From the NCBI GenBank assembly GCA_018402585.1, contig JAGYIO010000006.1:122903-186902 (forward strand): a stretch of DNA of 64,000 nt, written 5' to 3'. Below are positions 34,298 through 43,279 of this stretch, one piece after another; positions within the stretch are counted from its first letter, which is position 1, and every line of letters begins with the position of its first letter. Origin of the DNA: Chthoniobacterales bacterium (GTDB lineage Bacteria; Verrucomicrobiota; Verrucomicrobiia; Chthoniobacterales; JACTMZ01). Made by a program: the position numbers and the translations under genes. The notes beneath the pieces are model-generated. The model worked only from the letters and a program-made list of their open reading frames with translations. It was not told the DNA's origin and made no database searches.

Positions 34298-34813
34298 ATG
34301 CGTTGCCCCCGTTGCGGAGACCTGCGTGATCGCGTCATTGACTCGCGTGTCATTCAAGAAGGCGAGCGGATCCGTCGTCGCCGCCAGTGCCTTGCCTGCG
34401 CCACACGCTACACCACCTACGAAGCGATCGAGCAGATCGAGTTGCGCGTCCTCAAGCGTGGTGGACGCACGGAAACGTTCCATCGCTACAAGTTGGTCAG
34501 CAGTCTTTCCAAGGCCTGCGAGAAACGCCCGATCAAACTGGAAATTCTCGAGCGCTTGGTCGACGAAATCGTGACCGAACTCGGCGTCGAAACCGGACGC
34601 GAAGTGCCCAGCCGGCTCATCGGACTGCGCGCCATGGAAAAGCTCCAGGCCATCGATCCGGTCGCTTACGTGCGCTACGCCTCGATCTACCGCCAATTCC
34701 AGGAGGCCGGCGAATTTGTCGATGAAGTCGAGCAAATGAAAAAACGAAGTCCCCGCCGGGCCGATCAACCCGAACTCTTCACCGCCCCGCCCAAAGCCCC
34801 GACTCCCGCCTGA
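34298..34813 (+). CDS. nrdR: Transcriptional repressor NrdR
   Basis: 171 residues from ATG 34298, about 20 longer than usual because of a charged C-terminal tail. An N-terminal zinc ribbon (MRCPRCGDLRDRVIDSR...RRRRQCLACATRYTTYE, four cysteines) precedes an ATP-cone domain (VLKRGGRTETFHRYKLVSSLSKACEKRPI...). NrdR senses dATP/ATP and represses ribonucleotide reductase genes, which are not in the window. The two following genes are on the same strand. Confidence 0.96.
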   Translation: MRCPRCGDLRDRVIDSRVIQEGERIRRRRQCLACATRYTTYEAIEQIELRVLKRGGRTETFHRYKLVSSLSKACEKRPIKLEILERLVDEIVTELGVETGREVPSRLIGLRAMEKLQAIDPVAYVRYASIYRQFQEAGEFVDEVEQMKKRSPRRADQPELFTAPPKAPTPA

Positions 34814-34854
34814 ATCTTCCTCTTCTCTCTTTTTTCTCTCATCCCTCAACTCCC

Positions 34855-35415
34855 TTGATCGCCTTCGCCGACAATCTTCCGCTCGTCCGCCTAACCGACC
34901 AGCGCGCCGTCAAATACGAGCGCATCTGGCTCGAGCGCGCGGTGGCCGAGGCCGCGGAGGGTGCCGGCTACAGCCGTTGGTGGCTCGCCCCGCACGTGGC
35001 CGAAAGCGTGACCGCTTACCTCGAGCGCGAATTTGAAGAGAACATCATCGCCAGCCAGTGCCTGCGCACCCTCGTCTCCAGCGTGCTCCAAGTGATCGGC
35101 TACCCCGAAATCGCCCGCGGCTTCCAACTTCCCGAACCACCCGTGCGCATCTCGCTCGCCGCCCTCGCCGAGTCCGCCGGTGCCGGCTACGAACTCGCTT
35201 TCTTTCACGAGCTCGACCGCACCCTGCGCCGCGTTCTCTCCTCCCGCACCTCGCGGATCGAATTTTGCGACCTTGCCGCCTGCGTCAAACGTCTCCGCCG
35301 CGCCCGCAGTTGGCGCAAAGACTGCGCCGCCCTGCGCAACGAAATCGTCGCCCATGTGCGCGGGCAGGCCGCCCGCCTCCGCCGCAAACGCGGGGTGGAA
35401 CTTGAGCTGACATGA
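34855..35415 (+). CDS. Conserved hypothetical, ATP-cone-like region
   Basis: 186 residues from TTG 34855, for which no ATG alternative exists. The N-terminal part (WLERAVAEAAEGAGYSRWWLAPHVAESVTAYLEREFEENIIASQCLRTLVSSVLQVIGYPEIARGF) has the helix pattern of an ATP-cone or nearby nucleotide-sensing fold, which suits its position right after nrdR. The C-terminal third is Arg/Ala-rich with a SRIEFCDLAACVKRL stretch. It overlaps the HIT gene as ATGA. Role unknown; a link to nucleotide control is inference from context. Confidence 0.6.
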   Translation: MIAFADNLPLVRLTDQRAVKYERIWLERAVAEAAEGAGYSRWWLAPHVAESVTAYLEREFEENIIASQCLRTLVSSVLQVIGYPEIARGFQLPEPPVRISLAALAESAGAGYELAFFHELDRTLRRVLSSRTSRIEFCDLAACVKRLRRARSWRKDCAALRNEIVAHVRGQAARLRRKRGVELELT

Positions 35416-35750
35416 CCCTCTTCGAACGCATCGCCGCCGGCGAAATCCCCGCCGACCTGGTGCGCAACGACGCCGAGGTTCTCGCCCTCCGCGACCTCAA
35501 CCCGCAGGCCCCCGTCCACATTCTCGTCATCCCGCAGCGCGTCATCCCGCGCCTTGGCGCAGCCCGCGAGAGCGACTGCGAGCTCCTCGGCCGCCTCCTT
35601 CTCGCCGCGCGCGAGATCGCCAAGGAGCAGGGCCTGGACCAAACCGGCTACCGCCTGGTCATCAATCACGGCCCCCAGGCCGGCGAAAGCGTCCCCCACC
35701 TCCACATCCACCTCCTCGGCGGCCGCCCCCTTGATTGGCCCCCGGGTTGA
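35412..35750 (+). CDS. HIT-family (histidine triad) protein
   Basis: 112 residues. The sequence follows the HINT/PKCI branch: TLFERIAAGEIPADLV, VLALRDLNPQAPVHILVIPQRVIPRL, YRLVINHGPQAGESVPHLHIHLLGGRPL, where HLHIH is the nucleotide-hydrolysing triad. Such proteins remove AMP from phosphoramidates or aminoacyl-adenylates. Last gene of the nrdR unit. Confidence 0.95.
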   Translation: MTLFERIAAGEIPADLVRNDAEVLALRDLNPQAPVHILVIPQRVIPRLGAARESDCELLGRLLLAAREIAKEQGLDQTGYRLVINHGPQAGESVPHLHIHLLGGRPLDWPPG

Positions 35751-35784
35751 TCCCTCCGGGAAAGATCCGCTGGTCCGCGGGCCG

Positions 35785-36768
35785 CTAACCTTTGCTTTTT
35801 TCCGCCACCTCCCGCGCAAAATAAGTCAAAATCAGATCCGCCCCGGCCCGCTTGATTCCGAGCAGGGACTCCTCCCGGCACCGGTCATAATCCAGCCACC
35901 CGGCCTGCGCTGCGGCGTGGATCTGCGCGTATTCTCCGGAGACCTGATAAGCGACCAAGGGCAATTTTGTCTGCTCCCGCACCGCCCGGATGACATCGAG
36001 ATAAGGACCCGCCGGTTTGACCATGACCATGTCCGCACCCTCCCGGGCATCCAGCTCCACTTCGCGCAGCGCCTCGCGGAGATTTCCCGGGTCCAGTTGG
36101 TAGGTCGCCTTGCAGACCGGCTGAGCTTGCCGGCTCCCCACCGCGTCGCGAAACGGACCGTAATAAGCGGAGGCGAACTTCGCCGCGTAGGCCAAAATGC
36201 AGGTCTTGGTCAAATGCGCGGCATCTAAAGCGCTGCGAATCGCGCCGACCCGACCGTCCATCATATCCGACGGCGCAACGATGTCCGCCCCCGCCTCAGC
36301 TTCCTTGAGGGCAAGCTGGCAGAGGATCTCGACCGTGGCATCATTTTCCACCTCACGCCCGTCGGCAGTGAGCACGCCGTCATGGCCGTGCAAAGTGTAA
36401 GGATCAAGCGCCACATCGGCAATCAGGACCAAGCCGGGCAGAGCCGCTTTGACTTCACCCAAGGCCCGGAAGAGTAAATTATCCGGAGCCAAGGCCTGCC
36501 TGCCCCGCGCATCCTTTTTCTCCGGCGCGATCACGGGGAAAATCGCCACGGCGGGAATTCCCAGGTCGAAGACCTCACGGCACTCGCGCACCAAATCCGG
36601 CACGCTGCGGCGCAGGACTCCCGGCATGGAAGTGATAGCTTCGTTGCCTGCCTCAGCATGGACAAAAAGAGGACAAATCAAATCCGCCACCTCGATCCGC
36701 GTCTCGCGGGTCATCCGCCGCATTCCCTCCGAGCTGCGCAGCCGCCGTAAACGTGTGGTAAGTTTCAT
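35785..36768 (-). CDS. hemB: Delta-aminolevulinic acid dehydratase (porphobilinogen synthase)
   Basis: 327 residues. It joins two 5-aminolevulinate molecules in tetrapyrrole synthesis. The Schiff-base lysines are seen in AYAAKFASAYYGPFRDAV and VMVKPAGPYLDVI. The metal segment is DVALDPYTLHGHDG, which lacks the three cysteines of zinc enzymes, so it is of the magnesium-dependent type. It is 48 bp behind valS and probably co-transcribed with it. Confidence 0.96.
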   Translation of the reverse strand: MKLTTRLRRLRSSEGMRRMTRETRIEVADLICPLFVHAEAGNEAITSMPGVLRRSVPDLVRECREVFDLGIPAVAIFPVIAPEKKDARGRQALAPDNLLFRALGEVKAALPGLVLIADVALDPYTLHGHDGVLTADGREVENDATVEILCQLALKEAEAGADIVAPSDMMDGRVGAIRSALDAAHLTKTCILAYAAKFASAYYGPFRDAVGSRQAQPVCKATYQLDPGNLREALREVELDAREGADMVMVKPAGPYLDVIRAVREQTKLPLVAYQVSGEYAQIHAAAQAGWLDYDRCREESLLGIKRAGADLILTYFAREVAEKSKG

Positions 36769-36816
36769 TTCTGTTGGGTCGCGGCGTTATCCCGCGGGCC
36801 GGTCGCCGGTCTTTCT

Positions 36817-39453
36817 TTACAACGCAGCCAGCGCCGCCTCCAGCTTGGCCTTCTTGGCCCGCCAATCGTCCCCGCGCTGCTTGAAGCTGGCGAGCACTGC
36901 GGCCGGCGCACCCTGCCGGAAGGAACTGTCGGCCAACTTCTTCTCCACTTTGCCGATTTCGAGTGCCACTTTAGCTACTTCGCCCTGCAGACGGGTCTTC
37001 TCCGCGCCGAGATCAATCTCCAATTCAAGATAAACCTCCCCGAGCGGCGTTAAGCTGTGCGGCATTTTGCGGCCGGGTCCCTCCGGACCGATCTCTTGGA
37101 GTTCGGAGGCCCGGGCCAGCATGCGGAAGACCGACAAATCCAGGCCGGCCCAGGCCGGATTGCGGGCGAGGTGGACGACACACTCCTGGTTGGAGGGAAT
37201 TTTGAACTCCGCCCGGAGCACCCGCGCTTCGCGCACCGCATCATAGACCGCACCGACCGCGTTCGTCGCTCCGGCTTTTTCCTCGCCAGAAAGACCGGGC
37301 AAGGAATCCTCCGCGGGCGGAGCGGCAAACAAGATCATCCCCCTGCGTCCCGGGCCGGATGCGTAGCCCAGACGATGCCAAAGCTCTTCCGTAATGTGCG
37401 GCATAAAGGGATGCAACAAACGCAGGTAGCCGCCCAAGACTTGATCCATGACCGCACGCACCCCCTCGGCCGCTTCGCCGCCCGCAGCCAGCTCCGCTTT
37501 GCTCGCCTCGACGTACCAGTCGCAATAGTTGCTCCGGAAAAAGTCATAGAGCAGGGCCGCCGCCTCGTGGAAATGAAAATCCTCCAGAGCCTGACGGTAC
37601 CCCGCGTGCATCGCGTCGAAGGCAACCAACACCGCGACCGAATAAGGCGACAACTCATGCTCCCCGAAGGGCTTGGCCCCGGCGGAGCCGCCCTGCATTT
37701 CGCGGAAACGCGCGGCATTCCACAATTTGTTGGCAAAATTACGCCCCTCTTTGATCTGGTTCTCGTCGAACCGCACGTCCTGTCCATGTGGTGCGATGCG
37801 CATGAGACCAAAACGTAATCCGTCCGCCCCGTATATCGCCATCAAGTCAAGCGGGTCGGGCGAATTGCCCAGACTCTTCGACATTTTGCGGCCTTTGAGG
37901 TCGCGGATGATGCTGGTGAAAAACACATTCTTGAAGGGCACTTCCCCGGTGAACTCCAAGCCAGCCATAATCATGCGCGCGACCCAGAAGAAAATAATGT
38001 CCGGGCCCGTGACCAAATCGTTCGTCGGATAAAATTTCTTCCGCGTCGCCTCGTCCATCGTGGCAAACGGCCAGAGCCAAGAACTGAACCAGGTATCGAG
38101 CACGTCTTCTTCCTGCCGCCAGTGGTCCGCATCAGCCGGCGCCTCCAGCCCGACATGCATGACCGACGGGTCATCCTTCCGGTACCAGACCGGGATGCGG
38201 TGTCCCCACCAAAGCTGACGGCTGATGCACCAGTCCTGGATGTTGGTCATCCAGTGTTCGTAAATTTTCGCCCAGCGCTCGGGCACGAAACGGATCTTCC
38301 CCGAGGTCACCGCCTCCAGCGCGGCCGGCACCTGCGGGTAGCGCAAAAACCACTGCTCGCTCAGCCGCGGCTCGATCGGCACATCGGCCCGCTCGCTGTA
38401 GCCGACATTGTTTTCGTAGTCCTCCACCCGGACCAGCAAACCCATCTCCTCGAGCTTTTGCCCCGCCAGTTCGCGCGCGGCAAAACGCTCCATCCCGGCA
38501 AACTCCGGACCAGCCAACTCGTTCAAGCTCCCATCCGCATTCATCACGTCGATGACCGGCAAATGGTGACGCAACCCGATCTCAAAATCCGCCTTGTCGT
38601 GGGCCGGAGTGACTTTCAACACACCGGTGCCGAAGGTCAGGTCGATGACCGGGTCGGTAATGATCGGAATCTCGGCCCGCGGGAACGGACGCACCGCATG
38701 CTTGCCGACCAAGCGCGTGTAGCGCGGATCGTCCGGGTGGACCGCCACCGCCGTGTCCCCCATCAGAGTCTCCGGACGCGTCGTGGCGATTTCCAGAAAC
38801 GTCCCGGGTTCTTCCGCCACTTCGTAGCGCATCACGTAGAGCTTGCCCTTGGTGGGCTTCATGATGACTTCTTCGTCGCTCAGGGCCGTCTGCGAGACCG
38901 GGCACCAATTGACCATCCGCTTACCGCGGTAGATCAGCCCCCGGGCATACAGCTTGACGAAAACTTCCTGCACCTGGCGGGAATAGTCGCCGTCCATGGT
39001 GAAGCGCTCGCGCGCCCAATCGCACGAGCACCCGAGGCGCTTCAACTGCTTAATGATGATCCCCCCGTGCTTTTCTTTCCACGTCCAGACCCGTTCGAGG
39101 AACGCTTCGCGGCCGAGATCATGCCGCGTCTGGCCCTCCTCCTTGCGCAGCTGGCGCTCGACCACGGTCTGCGTGGCGATCCCCGCGTGGTCCGTCCCGG
39201 GCAACCACAATACCTCGTGGCCTGTTTGGCGCGCCCGACGCGCCAAAGTGTCCTGCAAAGTATTGTTCAAGACATGCCCGAGGGTGAGCACGCCGGTCAC
39301 GTTCGGCGGGGGAATGACAATGGAAAACCCCGGCTGGGCCGCAGCCGGATCGGCCGCGAAGCAACCCTCCTTGATCCACTCCCCATACCAACGCTCCTCC
39401 ACGGAGGCGGGTTCGTAAGCTTTGGAAATCTCGGACATCGAACCGGGCATCAT
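36817..39453 (-). CDS. valS: Valine-tRNA ligase
   Basis: About 878 residues from ATG 39453 (ATG 39438 is also good; GGGGGG precedes the former). Class I synthetase with IPPPNVTGVLTLGHVLNN (the HIGH region, where the first His of the usual L-H-x-G-H is Thr), WLPGTDHAGIATQ, CP1 editing-domain pieces (ATTRPETLMGDTAVAVHPDD), KMSKS in GRKMSKSLGN, and the C-terminal coiled-coil arm (LQGEVAKVALEIGKVEKKL). All domains are intact. It is upstream of hemB and behind a small zinc-ribbon membrane protein. Confidence 0.96.
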   Translation of the reverse strand: MMPGSMSEISKAYEPASVEERWYGEWIKEGCFAADPAAAQPGFSIVIPPPNVTGVLTLGHVLNNTLQDTLARRARQTGHEVLWLPGTDHAGIATQTVVERQLRKEEGQTRHDLGREAFLERVWTWKEKHGGIIIKQLKRLGCSCDWARERFTMDGDYSRQVQEVFVKLYARGLIYRGKRMVNWCPVSQTALSDEEVIMKPTKGKLYVMRYEVAEEPGTFLEIATTRPETLMGDTAVAVHPDDPRYTRLVGKHAVRPFPRAEIPIITDPVIDLTFGTGVLKVTPAHDKADFEIGLRHHLPVIDVMNADGSLNELAGPEFAGMERFAARELAGQKLEEMGLLVRVEDYENNVGYSERADVPIEPRLSEQWFLRYPQVPAALEAVTSGKIRFVPERWAKIYEHWMTNIQDWCISRQLWWGHRIPVWYRKDDPSVMHVGLEAPADADHWRQEEDVLDTWFSSWLWPFATMDEATRKKFYPTNDLVTGPDIIFFWVARMIMAGLEFTGEVPFKNVFFTSIIRDLKGRKMSKSLGNSPDPLDLMAIYGADGLRFGLMRIAPHGQDVRFDENQIKEGRNFANKLWNAARFREMQGGSAGAKPFGEHELSPYSVAVLVAFDAMHAGYRQALEDFHFHEAAALLYDFFRSNYCDWYVEASKAELAAGGEAAEGVRAVMDQVLGGYLRLLHPFMPHITEELWHRLGYASGPGRRGMILFAAPPAEDSLPGLSGEEKAGATNAVGAVYDAVREARVLRAEFKIPSNQECVVHLARNPAWAGLDLSVFRMLARASELQEIGPEGPGRKMPHSLTPLGEVYLELEIDLGAEKTRLQGEVAKVALEIGKVEKKLADSSFRQGAPAAVLASFKQRGDDWRAKKAKLEAALAAL

Positions 39454-39481
39454 TTCGGATTTCCCCCCGGCCTGCAAACCC

Positions 39482-39763
39482 TCAAAAGCCCCGCAAAAAC
39501 AGGGCGGCAAAAGCGAGCAAAGCCGCCACCGCGGCCGCCCACCAAGCCCAACCGATTCCTTCCGGCTTGACCTCACGGTTCCCGAATTCCCGCTGGGTAA
39601 AATTGTCGTAGTCGAACTCCTCGTCCGGCAAATCCAGACCATCCGCGGCGGCCGCGCCCTCCCGCCAACCGGAGCGGTCATCCGCCCCGCATTCCGGGCA
39701 AGCCGCCATCCCGCGCGGCACGTCCTCGCCGCAAACCGGACATACCTCCGGAGCCGTGCTCAT
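39482..39763 (-). CDS. Small zinc-ribbon membrane protein
   Basis: 93 residues: a zinc ribbon with two CxxC pairs (VCPVCGEDVPRGMAACPECGAD) at the N-terminus, an acidic linker (LPDEEFDYDNFTQREFGN), and one C-terminal transmembrane helix (WWAAAVAALLAFAALFL). Tail-anchored topology is expected. Found between the HAD gene, which it overlaps by ATGA, and valS. Function unknown. Confidence 0.7.
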   Translation of the reverse strand: MSTAPEVCPVCGEDVPRGMAACPECGADDRSGWREGAAAADGLDLPDEEFDYDNFTQREFGNREVKPEGIGWAWWAAAVAALLAFAALFLRGF

Positions 39764-40452
39764 GATCCCAGCAGCACTTGGAGCACATTCTGCGTGTCGG
39801 ACAGGTCACCGAACAAAAAATCCGGTTGGTGCGCCGCCAGTTCGTCCTGACTGCAACTCCCCGTGGCGATGGCCACCGCGACGAAGCCGGCAGCGCGGGC
39901 GCAGTCGATGTCCTTCGGCGTGTCGCCGAGGACAAAAACATCCTTGGCTTCGAAACTGATCCCGTGCCTCTCCACCGCGCGCGAATGTGCCACCGGCCCG
40001 AGCTTGTTGCGGTCCACATGGTCGTCGGCGAAGGCACCAAATTCAAAAAAATCCCAAACCCCGTAATGGGACAGTTTGAGCTCGGCTCCCCTTTCGATAT
40101 TGCCGGTCAGCAGACCGAGCACAACGTCCTCCCGCCGGTGCAGCGCCTCGAGCAAGCCGACAATACCCGGCAGGACTTTTCCCTCCCGACGCGGTAATTC
40201 GAGGGCCAGGTGATGCGCGTAACCGTCGAACAAATCCGCGATATTCTCCGGCGTTGGCGGGATGGCGTGCGCACCGAACATCTGCCGCGCAATGGCTCCG
40301 TCCGTCGACCCGGCAAAAGAAATTGAGGACAAATCGTCCTCCACCCCGAAACGTTCCTGAAAAGCCAGCCGCAAGGCATGCTCTCCGGCCCGCCCGGTCA
40401 GCAACAAAGTCCCGTCGATATCGAAAAGAAAAAGTTTTTTCACTCCAGCCAT
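39760..40452 (-). CDS. HAD-superfamily hydrolase (phosphoglycolate phosphatase-like)
   Basis: 230 residues from ATG 40452. Motif I LFLFDIDGTLLLTG, motif II LGLLTGN, motif III with K in DRNKLGPVA, and motif IV LGDTPKDIDCARAAG are all there, with a helical cap between. The cap type matches Gph/PgmB-like phosphatases acting on phosphoglycolate or sugar phosphates. Divergent from ruvC. First gene of HAD-zinc ribbon-valS-hemB. Confidence 0.9.
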   Translation of the reverse strand: MAGVKKLFLFDIDGTLLLTGRAGEHALRLAFQERFGVEDDLSSISFAGSTDGAIARQMFGAHAIPPTPENIADLFDGYAHHLALELPRREGKVLPGIVGLLEALHRREDVVLGLLTGNIERGAELKLSHYGVWDFFEFGAFADDHVDRNKLGPVAHSRAVERHGISFEAKDVFVLGDTPKDIDCARAAGFVAVAIATGSCSQDELAAHQPDFLFGDLSDTQNVLQVLLGS

Positions 40453-40609
40453 CCGGCAAAAATAGCGGCCGGTGCGCCGTAGCGCGAGCATCTCTGCAGG
40501 GCAGAACGCTTGGGAACCGCCCGCGCTCCGCGCCGACCGGACCCCAGCACCGGCCAATCCAACCGGCAAGCTTGCACCGCTCCACCCGTCCGACCGAATC
40601 TCTAAGCCC

Positions 40610-41098
40610 ATGCCTACCGAACGAGTTCTCGCCGTCGATCCCTCCCTCCGCGGCACCGGTTTCGCCATCATCGAATCCTCCGGGGGCAAATTGCGCGCTC
40701 TGGCCTATGGCGTGGTGAGAAACCCACCCAAACTCGCCGCGCATCAGTGCCTGCGCGAGATCCATGACACCCTGACCCGCATCGCCGCACTCCACCAACC
40801 CACCACCTTTGCCATCGAAGGCGTCATCTTTGTGCAGAACGTGCGCACCGCCATCATCCTCGGCTCGGCGCGCGGCGCCGCGCTCCTCGTCGCCGCGGGC
40901 CATAACCTCGCAGTGCACGAGTATGCCCCGCGTCTGGTCAAGCAGGCCGTGGTCGGACGCGGGGGCGCAGGGAAAGAGCAGGTCGCCTTCATGATCCGCG
41001 CCATGCTCGGGCTGACCGAAACACCGCCACCCGATGCGGCCGATGCCCTGGCCATCGGCGTGACCCATTTCAACCGCCGCGCCACCGCCATCCCATGA
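40610..41098 (+). CDS. ruvC: Holliday junction resolvase RuvC
   Basis: 162 residues from ATG 40610. RuvC cuts four-way junctions. The catalytic acids lie in RVLAVDPSLRGTGFA (first Asp), FAIEGVIFVQN (Glu) and PPDAADALAIGVTH (Asp pair), and the SARGAALLVAAGHNLAVHEYAPRLVKQAV block is typical. ruvA is far away and ruvB not seen. First of ruvC-lipB-rlmH, all joined by ATGA overlaps. Confidence 0.95.
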   Translation: MPTERVLAVDPSLRGTGFAIIESSGGKLRALAYGVVRNPPKLAAHQCLREIHDTLTRIAALHQPTTFAIEGVIFVQNVRTAIILGSARGAALLVAAGHNLAVHEYAPRLVKQAVVGRGGAGKEQVAFMIRAMLGLTETPPPDAADALAIGVTHFNRRATAIP

Positions 41099-41754
41099 CC
41101 ACACTGCAGACCCGCTGGCTCGGACGCCTCGCCTACGCTCCCGGGTTGGAGTTGCAGGAAAAAACGGTGGCGGCGCGGAGCCAAGACGAAATGCCCGACC
41201 AATTATTCCTCCTCGAGCACGACCCGGTCTACACCATCGGCCGCCAACGCGACCGCTCCAGCCTCGGCGGCACACCCCTCCCGCATCCCGTTGCCGAAAT
41301 CAGCCGTGGCGGACAAGCCACCTTTCATGGACCGGGCCAACTTGTCGGCTATTTCGTCTTCGACCTGCAAAAACTCACTCCCGACCTGCACATTTTTCTC
41401 CGCTGGATGGAAGAAGGCCTCATCGCACTAGTCGCCGGTTACGGTCTCCATGCCCAGCGCCGCGAAGGCCTCACCGGTGTCTGGATCGGCGACCGCAAGA
41501 TCGCCAGCATCGGCGTTGGTGTCCGCAAATGGATCACCATGCACGGTTTCGGCCTCAACGTCGGGTCCGACCTTTCCGGTTTCGCCTCCATCATCCCTTG
41601 CGGCATCTCCGGCGTCACTATGACTTCCCTTTCCCGCGAACTCGGGCGCGAAATCCCAGTCGAAGAGGTCGCCACGAAAGCAGAGGCTATCTTCACCGCC
41701 CGCTACCCCATTCTCTCCACCGCCAACCCTCAGCCCTCAACTCCGGAGCCATGA
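41095..41754 (+). CDS. lipB: Octanoyl-[acyl carrier protein]:protein N-octanoyltransferase
   Basis: 219 residues. LipB moves octanoate from ACP to lipoyl domains. Signature pieces are EHDPVYTIGRQ, SRGGQATFHGPGQLVGYFVFDL, and RKIASIGVGVRKWITMHGFGLNV...IIPCGI with the catalytic Lys and Cys. Cytosolic. Overlaps both neighbours by ATGA. lipA is not in the window. Confidence 0.96.
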   Translation: MTTLQTRWLGRLAYAPGLELQEKTVAARSQDEMPDQLFLLEHDPVYTIGRQRDRSSLGGTPLPHPVAEISRGGQATFHGPGQLVGYFVFDLQKLTPDLHIFLRWMEEGLIALVAGYGLHAQRREGLTGVWIGDRKIASIGVGVRKWITMHGFGLNVGSDLSGFASIIPCGISGVTMTSLSRELGREIPVEEVATKAEAIFTARYPILSTANPQPSTPEP

Positions 41755-42191
41755 AATGGCTCCTCCTCACCGTGGGCAAGCCCGCTCTCGCCTACGCCAA
41801 GGCCGGACGCGAGGAGTATCTTGGGCGGCTGGCTAAGTTCGCCCCGGTCGAACACCTCACCGTCAAAACGTCTGACAAAATACGGGAAAGTGCCGACCTT
41901 CTCGCCCGCAGCGAAGGATGCTTCCGCGTGGTCCTTGATCAGCGCGGCCACACGCTGACCAGTCGCGAATTTTCCGCGAAGATCGCCCAATGGCAAGAAG
42001 AGGCACGTGATGTGGCTTTCCTCATCGGCGGGGCCGATGGCCACGACCAAAGCCTCCTCCATCATCAGGCCGACTTCCGTTGGTCCCTTGGCCCCTTGAC
42101 CCTTCAACACGAACTCGCCCTCGTCGTCGCCCTCGAACAACTTTACCGCGCCCGCACCATTCTGGCGGGGCACCCTTACCACCGGGATTGA
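41751..42191 (+). CDS. rlmH: 23S rRNA (pseudouridine-1915-N3)-methyltransferase RlmH
   Basis: 146 residues from ATG 41751. SPOUT-class methyltransferase with the knot region VAFLIGGADGHDQSLLHHQADFRWSLGPLTLQHELALVVALEQLYRA and terminal HPYHRD. The position VVLDQRGHTLTSREFSAKI is also typical. It acts on helix 69 of assembled ribosomes. Third gene of the ruvC-lipB-rlmH unit, ending just before a strong hairpin. Confidence 0.95.
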   Translation: MKWLLLTVGKPALAYAKAGREEYLGRLAKFAPVEHLTVKTSDKIRESADLLARSEGCFRVVLDQRGHTLTSREFSAKIAQWQEEARDVAFLIGGADGHDQSLLHHQADFRWSLGPLTLQHELALVVALEQLYRARTILAGHPYHRD

Positions 42192-42197
42192 TTCCTA

Positions 42198-42233
42198 TTA
42201 GGGGGCGCGGACGGGCGGGCCTGCGCCCCCTAA
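42198..42233 (+). terminator. Strong stem-loop ending the ruvC-lipB-rlmH operon
   Basis: TTAGGGGGCGC pairs perfectly with GCGCCCCCTAA (11 bp) over a 14-base loop, starting seven bases after the rlmH stop. The following bases CTTTC are only weakly U-rich. Its position and stability make a terminator, or an mRNA 3' end structure, likely. Confidence 0.75.
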
Positions 42234-42500
42234 CTTTCAAACACTCAACCCGCTTGGCCAGCGTATCATTTTTGTCGCAGGCGCACGGAAGTTTTCGGCA
42301 TCAGTCCCATCGCCCTCGCCTTCAAGGGCCCAGACCTCATGCTGGCGAGGAAGTTGGTCCTGCATGGTCCTCGCCGCGCGGGCCTCTACTGGCTGCCAAA
42401 AACAACGTATTCGCTCGTCCTCTCTCTTTCGCCACCATCACTGCGCAGCAAAGAAGTATTCGGGCTGGTTAACCATTCGTCGTGGCCGTAAGTTTTTGCC
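42234..42500. other. Intergenic stretch without a recognised gene
   Basis: Between the hairpin and the PEP-CTERM ORF. Short open frames exist, but none has a start with ribosome site or family resemblance. It should contain the promoter of the 42501 gene. A faint AAGAAGT string near 42450 recalls the leader block of the other PEP-CTERM genes, but the match is too short to count. Confidence 0.5.
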
Positions 42501-43250
42501 ATGACAAACGAAGGTCGCCTGACCGCCTACACCAAAATTACCGTCGGATCCCTCGCTGCGGCTTCCGCTTTCGGTTCCGCCCATGCCGCCATTGTTCTCT
42601 TTGACGTGGACCCGGCCAAAACCATCGGCGTGGCTGGTACCCCGACGCCAAACCAGACACTCAGCTTCACCGACATCAATATCGGCGCGGGAACTTATAC
42701 CAGCGCGATCGGCTACGGCCCTCCCACCGTCTCCGGCCCCTCCCTTTGGTTCACCATCACGGGCGCAAACCAATTTACCGCAGAAGGTGCCGGAAACATG
42801 AGGCTTTCATTTGATTTCAATTATCCTACTTCGCCTGACAATTTGCGGAGCTTCTCCGCTGGCCAGGAGATCGGCACTGGCACTAAATATATCGTCGGCC
42901 CCATCGCAGGATGGAATGGCAGTGGGACCGGCTATGTCGGATTGCAGTTCACCGACGCAGTAACTACCGCTACGAATTTCGGTTGGCTGGAGCTAGATTA
43001 TGCCGCGAACGGAGCCGCCACCACGCTCACCGTTGGCGGCTTCGCTTTCGAAGATACTCCGGGCAGTCCGATTAACGCCGGAGCCGTCCCCGAACCATCC
43101 ACCTACGCGCTTCTCGCGTTGGCCGGTCTCTTCGGGGCCGCGGTATGGCATCATCGTCGCCGGCAGACCGGCGGCGCCTCACCCGCATTGCTGCAACTGG
43201 CCGCCGGTGCCCGCGGCTTGAAAAAATTCCGCGCCGGCCGGCAAGCCTGA
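42501..43250 (+). CDS. PEP-CTERM exported protein with an extended C-terminal tail
   Basis: 249 residues. Signal peptide (VGSLAAASAFGSAHAA), then a beta-rich, Gly/Thr-rich body (FTDINIGAGTYTSAIGYG, FGWLELDYAANGAATTLTVGGFAFED) without cysteine, then a sorting signal VPEPSTYALLALAGLFGAAV and the basic HHRRRQ. Normally the protein ends there; this one runs on for 26 more residues (LLQLAAGARGLKKFRAGRQA). Either the tail is tolerated, or a stop was lost. The body resembles the outer-surface beta proteins common in this phylum; no enzyme motif. Confidence 0.82.
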   Translation: MTNEGRLTAYTKITVGSLAAASAFGSAHAAIVLFDVDPAKTIGVAGTPTPNQTLSFTDINIGAGTYTSAIGYGPPTVSGPSLWFTITGANQFTAEGAGNMRLSFDFNYPTSPDNLRSFSAGQEIGTGTKYIVGPIAGWNGSGTGYVGLQFTDAVTTATNFGWLELDYAANGAATTLTVGGFAFEDTPGSPINAGAVPEPSTYALLALAGLFGAAVWHHRRRQTGGASPALLQLAAGARGLKKFRAGRQA

Positions 43251-43279
43251 CCCTTCTGCCCCGGCGGGCCACGGACCGC

